Below, piece after piece: positions 57,405 to 64,000 of a stretch of 64,000 nt of DNA. Made by a program: the position numbers and the translations under genes. The notes under the pieces are model-generated. The model saw only the letters and a list, made by a program, of their open reading frames with translations. It searched no databases and was not told the origin of the DNA. Origin of the DNA: DASZBX01 sp035943635 (GTDB lineage Bacteria; Actinomycetota; Actinomycetes; Streptomycetales; Catenulisporaceae); the NCBI GenBank assembly GCA_035943635.1, contig DASZBX010000014.1, positions 1 through 64,000 of the forward strand, in the 5' to 3' direction. Position 1 is the stretch's first letter. The number at the start of each line of letters is the position of its first letter.

Positions 57405-58052
57405 TCAGGCCGCGATCACGCCGTTGAGCGCGATCCCGTGCCCGGTGACGGTCACCTTGGTCTGCAGGTAGCGCAGGTTGGTCGGGGTGACGAACACCCC
57501 GGTCGGCACCTTGTCCTCGATCGTGATCCCGTGCGCGGCCAGCTGCGCGGCCTTGTCCGGGTTGTTGGACAGCAGCTGGATCCGCTCGGCGCCGAGGGTC
57601 TTGAGCATCTGCGCCGCGGCCGAGTAGTCCCGGCCGTCCGGCGGCAGGCCCAGCGCCTCGTTCGCCTCGTACGTGTTCAGGCCCTGGTCCTGCAGCGCGT
57701 ACGCGTCGAGCTTGTTGTACAGGCCGATGCCCCGGCCCTCCTGGCGCATGTACAGCAGGAAACCGCCGGCCGCGCCGATCTTCTCCGCCGCGTCGCGCAG
57801 CTGCGGGCCGCAGTCGCACCGGGCCGAGCCGAACACGTCCCCGGTCATGCACTCCGAGTGCAGCCGCACCAGCGGGACGTCCACCTGGTCGTAAGCGCCG
57901 AGGCCCAGCGCCAGGTGCTCTCCGCCGTCCACGAGACCGTTGAACGTGAAGACCTGGGCCTCGACCTGGAAACCGTCGCCGAACTTGAGCGGGATTCGCA
58001 CGGACGTGCGGACGGTGGACAGCGGTAATGCCGGGGGGAGGTTTGCGGCCAT
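57405..58052 (-). CDS. ribA: GTP cyclohydrolase II
   Basis: 215 residues. Catalyses the first committed step of riboflavin synthesis, GTP to the diaminopyrimidinone. The zinc ligands are in HSECMTGDVFGSARCDCGPQ, and the GTP loop is MRQEGRGIGLYNKLDAYALQ. It is a stand-alone RibA without the DHBP-synthase domain often fused in actinobacteria, and its first ~20 residues are loosely conserved. The ATG at 58052 has AAGGGAG 7 nt upstream. No other rib genes nearby. Confidence 0.93.
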   Translation of the reverse strand: MAANLPPALPLSTVRTSVRIPLKFGDGFQVEAQVFTFNGLVDGGEHLALGLGAYDQVDVPLVRLHSECMTGDVFGSARCDCGPQLRDAAEKIGAAGGFLLYMRQEGRGIGLYNKLDAYALQDQGLNTYEANEALGLPPDGRDYSAAAQMLKTLGAERIQLLSNNPDKAAQLAAHGITIEDKVPTGVFVTPTNLRYLQTKVTVTGHGIALNGVIAA

Positions 58053-58441
58053 GATAGCTCCCTTGGGGAGAGACGTGCGGAACGTGTACGGGTGTGACGT
58101 CTGTGTTCGCTTATTCAAGGTGGAACAACGAACGGGCGGCGGCCGGAAATTCCCGGGTGCCGGGTGTTCATCCGGCAGTAACCCGTCCGAGATGCGACAC
58201 GGGCAAAACCAACCCGTGGGTAACCGGTAGGTTTGGCACCGAGGTCTAACGCCGCACCCCGCGCGAAGCGGGCGGGCGGCGCAACGGGCAATGGAGCCCG
58301 GACGCTCCCGCGAGCGGGGGTGGTGCGCGGCGCCGCGCCATCCCCTTCGCGGGAGGGACCGAGCCGGACTGAGAAGGTATACCCAAGGCCTGTGCGGCGG
58401 CCGACCCCAACCGAGTGAAGTTTTGCGAAGGGAAACACGAG
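58053..58441. other. Divergent intergenic region ribA / pfk
   Basis: 389 bp without a gene. It holds a long hairpin (58305-58355) and, after it, GGTATACC around 58376-58383, possibly the pfk -10 region. An FMN riboswitch before ribA was looked for; its conserved sequence elements were not seen. Confidence 0.45.
58305..58355. terminator. Long hairpin upstream of pfk
   Basis: CTCCCGCGA pairs with TCGCGGGAG, and GGGGTGG...GCGCGG pairs with CCGCGC...CATCCCC, giving a nearly continuous ~22-bp stem with small bulges. It lies 87 bp before the pfk ATG. It could insulate pfk from upstream transcription or be a regulatory leader structure. Confidence 0.5.
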
Positions 58442-59467
58442 ATGCGCGTCGGAGTCCTGACCGGCGGTGGCGACTGCCCCGGCCTGAACGCCGTTATCCG
58501 AGCCGTGGTCCGCAAGGGCGTCCAGCAGTACGGCTATGAGTTCGTCGGTTTCCGGGACGGCTGGCGCGGCCCGCTCGAGGGGCTGACCCGCGAACTGGAC
58601 GTCAAGGCCGTGCGCGGGATCCTGCCGCGCGGCGGCACCATCCTGGGCTCGTCCCGGACCAACCCGATCAAGGTCGAGGGCGGGGTGGCCCGGATCAAGG
58701 AGAACCTGGCCACGCTCGGCGTCGACGCCCTGATCGCGATCGGCGGGGAGGACACGCTGGGCGTGGCCACCGCGCTGGGCGCCGAGGGCGTGCAGGTGGT
58801 CGGCGTGCCCAAGACGATCGACAACGACCTGAACAACACCGACTACACCTTCGGCTTCGACACCGCGGTGACCATCGCCACCGAGGCGATCGACCGGCTG
58901 CACACCACCGCCGAGTCGCACCACCGGGTGCTCATCGTCGAGGTCATGGGCCGGCACGCGGGCTGGATCGCACTGCACTCCGGCATCGCCGGCGGCGCGA
59001 ACGTGATCCTGATCCCGGAGCAGAAGTTCGACATCGAGCAGGTCTGCGAGTGGGTCGAGTCCCGGTTCAAGAGCGAGTACGCCCCGATCGTGGTGGTGGC
59101 CGAGGGCGCCCAGCCGGCGGACGGCGGCGAGGCCCTGCTCAACCAGGAGCTCGACGCGTTCGGCCACGTGCGGCTCGGCGGCATCGGCGAGGCGCTGGCC
59201 AAGGAGATCGAGAAGCGCACCGGCAAGGAGGCCCGCACCACGGTGCTCGGCCACGTCCAGCGCGGCGGCACCCCGACCCCGCGGGACCGCTGGCTGGCCA
59301 CCCGCTTCGGCCTCGGCGCGATCGACGCCGTGCACGACGGCGCCTGGGGCCAGATGGTCGCCCTGCACGGCACGGACATCGTCCGGGTCCCGCTGCACAC
59401 CGCGACCAGCGAGCTCAAGGTCGTCTCGCCGGAGCTGTACGAAGAGGCGAAGGTCCTGTTCGGCTGA
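58442..59467 (+). CDS. pfp: 6-phosphofructokinase, predicted PPi-dependent
   Basis: 341 residues, group III PFK. It phosphorylates fructose 6-phosphate. Catalytic PKTIDNDL and the substrate loops MGRHAGW and GHVQRGGTPTPRDR are present. The donor-site residues are Asp104 (GGEDT) and Lys124 (PKTID). From the literature as I recall, Gly104 marks ATP enzymes and Asp104 with Lys124 marks PPi enzymes such as that of Amycolatopsis methanolica. So the phosphoryl donor is probably pyrophosphate and the reaction reversible. The ATG at 58442 has GAAGGGA 8 nt upstream. Followed by a terminator. Confidence 0.9.
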   Translation: MRVGVLTGGGDCPGLNAVIRAVVRKGVQQYGYEFVGFRDGWRGPLEGLTRELDVKAVRGILPRGGTILGSSRTNPIKVEGGVARIKENLATLGVDALIAIGGEDTLGVATALGAEGVQVVGVPKTIDNDLNNTDYTFGFDTAVTIATEAIDRLHTTAESHHRVLIVEVMGRHAGWIALHSGIAGGANVILIPEQKFDIEQVCEWVESRFKSEYAPIVVVAEGAQPADGGEALLNQELDAFGHVRLGGIGEALAKEIEKRTGKEARTTVLGHVQRGGTPTPRDRWLATRFGLGAIDAVHDGAWGQMVALHGTDIVRVPLHTATSELKVVSPELYEEAKVLFG

Positions 59468-59485
59468 GCCGGACCGGATGAACTG

Positions 59486-59510
59486 GGTCCGGCGGCGGGT
59501 CCGCCGGACC
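59486..59510 (+). terminator. Terminator after pfk
   Basis: GGTCCGGCGG pairs perfectly with CCGCCGGACC around a 5-nt loop, 19 bp past the stop. Confidence 0.75.
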
Positions 59511-59614
59511 GGGGAAGGCGACGGCGGGCGGCCGAGGTGGGGCTGCCGCCGTCGGATCGCATGAGCCCGGGGCATGTCGTCCGGCCCGCGACCGGAGTCC
59601 GCGGGAAGTTCGTC

Positions 59615-59620
59615 TAAAGT
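59615..59620 (+). promoter_or_regulatory. -10 box for leaderless ROK regulator
   Basis: TAAAGT is 7 nt before the ATG at 59628, and no ribosome binding site is present. Same geometry as gcvT, cobU and plsC. Confidence 0.55.
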
Positions 59621-59627
59621 CTGGATT

Positions 59628-60860
59628 ATGGCGGAGAGTGCTGCGGCGGCGCAGACGGAGGTGACCGGCCCGGCGGGCGCGGCGGCCGCCGCGGTCCGCC
59701 CGCAGCCGGCCACGCCCAGCACGGCCCGGGCGATCAACGACCGGGCGGCCCTGGACCTGTTCGCGTCCCGCGGCCCGCAGACCGCGCTGGACCTGGCCGA
59801 GGCGACCGGCCTGGCCAAGCCGACCGTGGCCGACCTGCTGGCCCGCCTGCAGGAACGCGGCCTGGTCGACCAGATCGGCGAGGTCAAGACCGACAAGCGC
59901 GGCCCCAACGCCAAGCTCTACGCCCTGTCCGAACGCCGGGCCTGCGTGGCCGGGATCGACGCGCGCGCCGCCGCGGTGTACATGAGCCTGGTCGGCCTGG
60001 CCGGGCAGCCGCTGGGCCAGGCCACGGTCGAGGTGCCGTCCGGACTGCGCGAGGACGAGGTGCTCGACCTGCTGGCCGACACCCTGCTCGCCCTGGCCGC
60101 GCAGGTGCCCGCGCCGCTGACCGCGATCACCGTCGGCATGCCCGGCCTGGTGGATCCGGCGACCGGCCAGATCGGCCAGCACAAGATGTCCCCGCGCTGG
60201 CACACCCGGCTGCTGGAGGCGCTGCGGCTGCGCACCGGGCTGGACCCGGCCGCGGTCTCGCTGGAGAACGAGGTCAACCTGGCCGCCATCGCCGAGCAGC
60301 GCGTGCTGGCCCGGCAGGGCGTGGACACCTTCGCGCTGCTGTGGCTCGGCGAGAGCATCGGCGCGGCGGTCGTCCTGGACGGCAAGCTGCGCCGGGGCGC
60401 GTCCGGCGGCGCGGGCGAGATCTACTCCCTGCCGATCCCGGTCGGGGCGCCGGAACCGGCGGCCGAGTCGGACTGCGGTGTGCTCCCGGTGGCGGCCCTG
60501 GCCCCGGTCCGCCCGCCCGAGCGCGGCGGCGGCTACCGGCTCGGCGAGCTGACCCGGGCCGCGTCGCTGGCCGAGCTGGGCGCGAGCCTGCCGCCGGCCG
60601 AGCGGCTCCCGGCGATCGCCGACCGGGTGGTGTACGGGGTCGCCGCGTTCGTGCTGACCCTGGACCCGGGCACGGTCGTGCTGGGCGGGGAGAACGGCGC
60701 CGCCGGCGGGGCGCAGCTCGCGGCCCTGGTCGAAGAACGGCTGCCTGAGGTCTCGCCGGTGGCCGCGCGGGTGCTGGCGACGGCGGTGCCCGGCAACGCG
60801 ATCCTGGCCGGCGCGGTCGCGATCGCACTCGACCGGGCGCGCGCCGAACTGTGGCCCTGA
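59628..60860 (+). CDS. ROK-family transcriptional regulator
   Basis: 410 residues. An Ala-rich N-terminus is followed by a winged helix-turn-helix (about 30-95: ALDLFASRGPQTALDLAEAT, GLAKPTVADLLARLQERGLV). A ROK sugar-binding/kinase-fold domain fills the rest, with GIDARAAAVYMSLVGL, ENEVNLAAIAEQ and WLGESIGAAVVLDGKLRRGA. The ROK zinc cysteine cluster seen in Glk is missing, and the ATP loop is degenerate. It is thus a NagC/XylR-type sugar-responsive repressor rather than a kinase. It lies just after pfk; its targets are unknown. Confidence 0.9.
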   Translation: MAESAAAAQTEVTGPAGAAAAAVRPQPATPSTARAINDRAALDLFASRGPQTALDLAEATGLAKPTVADLLARLQERGLVDQIGEVKTDKRGPNAKLYALSERRACVAGIDARAAAVYMSLVGLAGQPLGQATVEVPSGLREDEVLDLLADTLLALAAQVPAPLTAITVGMPGLVDPATGQIGQHKMSPRWHTRLLEALRLRTGLDPAAVSLENEVNLAAIAEQRVLARQGVDTFALLWLGESIGAAVVLDGKLRRGASGGAGEIYSLPIPVGAPEPAAESDCGVLPVAALAPVRPPERGGGYRLGELTRAASLAELGASLPPAERLPAIADRVVYGVAAFVLTLDPGTVVLGGENGAAGGAQLAALVEERLPEVSPVAARVLATAVPGNAILAGAVAIALDRARAELWP

Positions 60861-60867
60861 GCTTGTC

Positions 60868-61332
60868 CTAGCCGTGGGTGTGGTCATGGCTGTGGCCGTC
60901 GGCTCCGCCGGTGTCGTGGCCGGAGCCCGTCTCGTGCCCGTGCTCATGCCCATGATCACGCTCGTGCTCGCTGTCCGGCGAGCCGCCCATCATCTTGAGC
61001 ATGGCCGCGCCGCCGGTGGTCAGGAACCGCAGCACGAGCACCGCGGCCAAGGTGAGAAAGGCCACATTCAGCCAGGTCGTGTAGTCCCAGGAGATCCCGC
61101 CCGAGGGCAGTTTCGCCTTCCCCCGGTCCGGCACCAGCCCGAGGCCGCCGAACACGGCGTCGACCACGTACCCGGCCGCCGCCATCGCCGCGTACAGCGT
61201 GCCGAACAGGAACAACGCCATCCGGCGGCCGTAGTACTTCCGGTAGATGGCCAGGATCGGCAGGATCAGCAGGTCGGCGAAGATGAACGCGAGCACGCCG
61301 CCGAAACTGAGCTGAGGCTTCAGCTCTACCAC
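60868..61332 (-). pseudogene. C-terminal half of a YraQ/ArsP-type permease, His-rich tail
   Basis: 154 codons. LSFGGVLAFIFADLLILPIL then IYRKYYGRRMALFLFGTLY matches the second half of the DUF318/YraQ permease family. That family normally has ~300-350 residues and eight helices; only about four helices are here. The tail is His-rich (HERDHGHEHGHETGSGHDT, then HSHDHTHG), as in metal transporters. The GTG at 61332 has no obvious ribosome binding site. Either a truncated remnant or a half-size transporter; no N-terminal half lies upstream. Confidence 0.6.
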
Positions 61333-61378
61333 ACCGGCCGGGTCTGCCCGGGCCGTCGCACCGGGCCCCGCGGGAGCG

Positions 61379-62098
61379 TCAGTCCTCGTCCTCTTCGAAC
61401 TCGTCCACGCCGTCCTCGTAACGCCGGTCGCCGTCCCGCGACTCGCGGTACATCTGGGCGACCATCGGGAAGGGGTACGAGGGCCAGAGCGAGAGGCGCC
61501 CGGTGGCGCGGTCGATGACGCCGCGGGCGGAGCCGACGTTCAGCTGCGCGTCTTGCGGCGACAATCGCGGGTAGACGATGTATCCGCGGTCGAACTCCCA
61601 GATCCCGGCCCGGATCCGGCCGGCCGAGAACCCGCTCGAGTTGACCCACTCGTCGCCGATGGCCTGCGCGGCGGCGGCGTTGACCGGTCCGCTGCCCGGC
61701 CGGGGCGCGCGCTCGGACGTCTCCGGCAGGGAGGGGAACTCCACCCCTTCGACCAGCGGGATCACCCTGGTCTCGCGCCAGCGGTTCAGGACCACCGAGG
61801 CCTGTTCCGGGGTGATCGGGACCAGGGTCTCGTCCGGTCGGCCGCTCTCCCGCACGCGGGCGAAGGCGTCGGTCTCGCGCCACTTGCCGCGCTTGTGCAT
61901 CACGACCTCGTCCAGCTGCCCCGGGACGCGCAGGACCCGCAGGATCTGGGCCGGGTCCTGCACCGGCTTGCCGGGGGCGGTTCTCGTGTAGTACCGGATG
62001 AAGACGGGCTCTGATACGGTGCCGGGCGTTCCCGGGCCGCGGAAGGGAGATCGCTGATTCGGCCGCGCCGGGTACCGCGAACGCCGCGGCCGCGGCAC
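61379..62098 (-). CDS. Hypothetical protein with C-terminal YrhB/immunity-like domain
   Basis: 239 residues from a GTG at 62098, the only initiator before conserved-looking sequence; that start is uncertain. The region EPVFIRYYTRTAPGKPVQDP and LDEVVMHKRGKWRETDAF looks like actinobacterial proteins with a variable N-terminal domain. The C-terminal IWEFDRGYIVYPRL...GSARGVIDRATGRLSLWPSY resembles YrhB/Imm35-type immunity folds. The acidic tail ends VDEFEEDED. No toxin gene lies next to it. Function unknown; the similarity is by eye only. Confidence 0.6.
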   Translation of the reverse strand: MPRPRRSRYPARPNQRSPFRGPGTPGTVSEPVFIRYYTRTAPGKPVQDPAQILRVLRVPGQLDEVVMHKRGKWRETDAFARVRESGRPDETLVPITPEQASVVLNRWRETRVIPLVEGVEFPSLPETSERAPRPGSGPVNAAAAQAIGDEWVNSSGFSAGRIRAGIWEFDRGYIVYPRLSPQDAQLNVGSARGVIDRATGRLSLWPSYPFPMVAQMYRESRDGDRRYEDGVDEFEEDED

Positions 62099-62286
62099 TC
62101 GAGTCCGTCGTCATGGCATCCCGCCCGACCCCGAAGATCGTCATCCCGTCAGAACACTGGTGCAGGCGACCAGTCTCCGGGATGGCGGCCGGGTTTTGCA
62201 ATCCTGGCTCGGATATTCGGCCGGAAGCGGAACCGCTCTGCTCCCGTTTTCCGGCTTTGTCCAGGCCGCCGCGGCCGCCGCCGCGC

Positions 62287-63315
62287 TCAGCCGATCCCGA
62301 TCGCCTCCCGGACGCCGCCCAGCACGACCCGGGCCCGCTCCCGGGCCCGGCGCGCTCCGTCCGCGAGCACCGAATCCAGCGGGCTGCCGGGCTGCACCAG
62401 CTCGGTGTACCGCTCCCGCATCGGGCCGAGTTGCTCGTTGAGCACGGTGAACAGCAGATCCTTCAGCTCACCCCAGCCCATGCCGCCGGCCGTCAGCCGA
62501 TCGCGGGTGTCCGCGACCAGGCCGGGTTCGCCGAAACGGGCCAGGATCAGGAAAACCGCGGAGTCGTCAGGCTTCTTCGGTCCCTCGACCGGCGTGCTGT
62601 CGGTCGGCATCCGCCGCACCAGCCTGCGCAACTCCGCCTCCGGCGCGAACAGCGGAATCGTGTTGCCGTAGGACTTGCTCATCTTCCGGCCGTCCGTCCC
62701 GAGCAGCAGCTCCCCGGACTGGCCGGCCGTCAGCAGCGGATGCGGGACGGTCAGCCGGTACCGCTCTCCGTAGACCGCGTTGAAGCTGCCGGCCATGTCG
62801 GCGGCGTACTCCACGTGCTGGAACTGGTCGCGGGCCACCGGAACCAGCTCCGAACCCATGATCAGGATGTCGGCGGCCATCAGGATCGGGTACTGATACA
62901 GGCCCATGTTCACGCCCGCGTCCAGGTCCGCGTTCCCGGCCGCCCGGTTCCGGTCCTGCGCGGCCTTGTACGCGTGCGCCCGGTTCATCATCCCCTTCGC
63001 CGCGAAGCAGGCCAGAACCCAGGCCAGCTCGTAGATCTCCGGCACGTCGGACTGCCGGTACAGGACGGTGCGCCCCGGGTCGAGCCCGGCCGCCAGCCAG
63101 GTCGCGGCGACGGATCTGGTGTACCGGCGCAGGTTCTGCGGATCGCGGACGGTCGTCAGCGCGTGGTAGTCGGCGATGAAGTAGGCCGTGTCGTACTGCT
63201 CGGCCAGTTCCAGCGCGGGACGGATGGCGCCGACGTAGTTGCCCAGGTGCGGCTCGCCGGTGGCCTGGATGCCGGTCAGCGCGGTCTTGGGCCGCGGGGG
63301 TGCGGAGAGGGTCAT
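62287..63315 (-). CDS. trpS: Tryptophanyl-tRNA synthetase
   Basis: 342 residues, class I. It charges tRNA-Trp. The HIGH-type motif is GEPHLGNYVGAI and the KMSKS loop is GRKMSKSYGN. MMNRAHAYKAA and VPVARDQFQHVEYAADMA are family blocks. The ATG at 63315 has AGGAGAA 9 nt upstream; the frame is open further without homology. The preceding gene on the same strand is an anthranilate-synthase-type enzyme. In antibiotic producers, an extra trpS next to such trp genes can be part of a specialised cluster. Confidence 0.94.
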   Translation of the reverse strand: MTLSAPPRPKTALTGIQATGEPHLGNYVGAIRPALELAEQYDTAYFIADYHALTTVRDPQNLRRYTRSVAATWLAAGLDPGRTVLYRQSDVPEIYELAWVLACFAAKGMMNRAHAYKAAQDRNRAAGNADLDAGVNMGLYQYPILMAADILIMGSELVPVARDQFQHVEYAADMAGSFNAVYGERYRLTVPHPLLTAGQSGELLLGTDGRKMSKSYGNTIPLFAPEAELRRLVRRMPTDSTPVEGPKKPDDSAVFLILARFGEPGLVADTRDRLTAGGMGWGELKDLLFTVLNEQLGPMRERYTELVQPGSPLDSVLADGARRARERARVVLGGVREAIGIG

Positions 63316-63400
63316 GGCAGGGTTCTCCTGGCTGCTTTCGTTCGTGGGCCTGGGACATCGGGACGGAGCAGGTCGGGCCGGCCAGGGGCGCCCGCGGCCC

Positions 63401-63442
63401 GCAGGCGCCGACGTATACGAGGACAGATACGTCGGCACCTGC
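63401..63442 (-). terminator. Hairpin between TrpEG-like gene and trpS
   Basis: 16-bp arms (15 pairs plus one G-T) around a 10-nt loop, between the TrpEG-like stop (63482) and trpS start (63315). It could terminate the upstream gene or attenuate trpS. No Trp-rich leader peptide or T-box consensus was found. Confidence 0.6.
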
Positions 63443-63481
63443 GTACGGCCGCGCGGCGGGACCCCGGCCGGGCGGGACGGA

Positions 63482-64000
63482 TCAGACGTCGAGCAACCTG
63501 ATCAGTTCGTCCCGCAGGATGCCGAGGCCGTCGCGGGTCAGGATGGATTCGGGGTGGAACTGCAGCCCGGCCAGCCGGGTGCCGCCGACCTGGCCGCGCA
63601 GGGCCACCAGTTCCCGGTCCGCGCCCGCGGTCAGCTGGATCTGCGGTGCGACGGCTCCGTCGGCCGGGGCGAGCGCGGCGAAGGAGTTGTAGAAGCCGAC
63701 CAGTTCGGCCCGGCCGAACAGTTCCACCGCCCGCTGGTCGCCCTGCGCGGGCCGGTCCCGGCGGACGAGTTCGAGCCCGAGTTCGGCGCTCATCATCTGG
63801 TGGCCGAGGCAGATCCCGAGCACCGCGCTGCTCTTGGCGCCGGCGGACTCGGCCCCGGACCCGGCCCCGGATTCGGCCTCGGACGCCGCGGATCCGGCCG
63901 CCAGCAACCGCCGCAGCAGCGCCCGGCTGTCCCGGATCTTGGGCAGCTCCAGGTCGCGCGGGTCGCCCGGCCCGGGGCCGAGCACGACCAGGTCGTAGTC
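63482..64000 (-). CDS. Anthranilate synthase-type glutaminase (TrpEG/PhzE-like), C-terminal part
   Basis: 173 codons of a class I glutamine amidotransferase domain; the gene continues beyond the window. LGPGPGDPRDLELPKI, the nucleophile region VLGICLGHQMMS, QGDQRAVELFG, VGFYNSFAAL and LQFHPESILTRDGLGIL, with catalytic His and Glu, are present. The LFG...GFYNSF signature is that of TrpE-TrpG fusions and PhzE, where the glutaminase follows a chorismate domain. A Ser/Glu/Ala-rich insert precedes the nucleophile. Donates ammonia to chorismate, for tryptophan or phenazine-like products. Confidence 0.85.
   Translation of the reverse strand, partial: DYDLVVLGPGPGDPRDLELPKIRDSRALLRRLLAAGSAASEAESGAGSGAESAGAKSSAVLGICLGHQMMSAELGLELVRRDRPAQGDQRAVELFGRAELVGFYNSFAALAPADGAVAPQIQLTAGADRELVALRGQVGGTRLAGLQFHPESILTRDGLGILRDELIRLLDV

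Noticed and set aside
63316..63481. Trp attenuator or T-box before trpS
   Set aside because: The only open leader lacks Trp codon runs, and no T-box consensus is present; only a simple hairpin is supported.

Overview
The window is high-GC DNA (about 70% G+C by eye) from an actinomycete. It carries actinobacterial hallmarks: a bcc-aa3 respiratory supercomplex, a PspA/PspAA/PspAB stress set, ErpA next to a cysteine desulfurase-TusA fusion, a PimB-type mannosyltransferase, and many GTG starts and GTGA/ATGA overlaps. From memory, the order sucB-lpdA-pepA-gcvT-cobS/cobT ... ctaC-ctaD-ctaF, trpD, ctaE-qcrCAB, NlpC/P60, pimB, fadD15, SRPBCC, ArsA-like, plsC follows the Mycobacterium tuberculosis Rv2181-Rv2216 neighbourhood. 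The gene styles are not mycobacterial, so I can only say a non-mycobacterial, Catenulispora- or Frankia-like actinomycete is plausible.

Layout. 1-9 kb: 2-oxoacid dehydrogenase E2/E3, leucyl aminopeptidase, GcvT, and the lower-ligand end of cobalamin synthesis (cobS, cobT, cobU). 9-14 kb: PspA envelope-stress module with HtpX. 14-19 kb: nadA, erpA, a lipoprotein and the desulfurase-TusA fusion. 19-31 kb: cytochrome oxidase (ctaC-D-F, ctaE) and bc1 (qcrC-A-B), interleaved with an L,D-transpeptidase, trpD and a small receiver protein. 31-35 kb: NYN nuclease and a collagen-like NlpC/P60 hydrolase. 35-45 kb is the accessory zone: regulator/target pairs with readable operators (TetR-DUF1772, TetR-FabV/quinone reductase, SoxR-like MerR-MFS), gene remnants, two adjoining MITE-type elements and a two-gene RloA/RloB (AbiL-like) defence operon. 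45-57 kb: GT87 and PimB mannosyltransferases, acyl-CoA ligase, SRPBCC/ArsA-like pair, glucokinase, esterase and PlsC. 57-64 kb: ribA, a predicted PPi-dependent phosphofructokinase, ROK regulator, permease remnant, trpS and the glutaminase end of a TrpEG/PhzE-type enzyme.

The most unusual feature is a dispersed non-coding inverted-repeat family of about 216 bp. There are three full copies (25012-25228, 37600-37815, 56334-56548), one internally deleted copy (7391-7466) and one solo end (8911-8946). The terminal arms differ between copies, but within each copy the two arms match each other almost perfectly, so the copies keep their pairing. The terminal TA of three copies completes a TANNNT -10 box pointing at a gene: plsC and cobU, both with leaderless spacing, and trpD. 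One copy supplies the stop codon of the receiver gene. A second, unrelated 200-bp inverted-repeat element (37402-37601) abuts one of the copies. I found no transposase for either family in the window, and no tRNA, rRNA, CRISPR array or recognised riboswitch.
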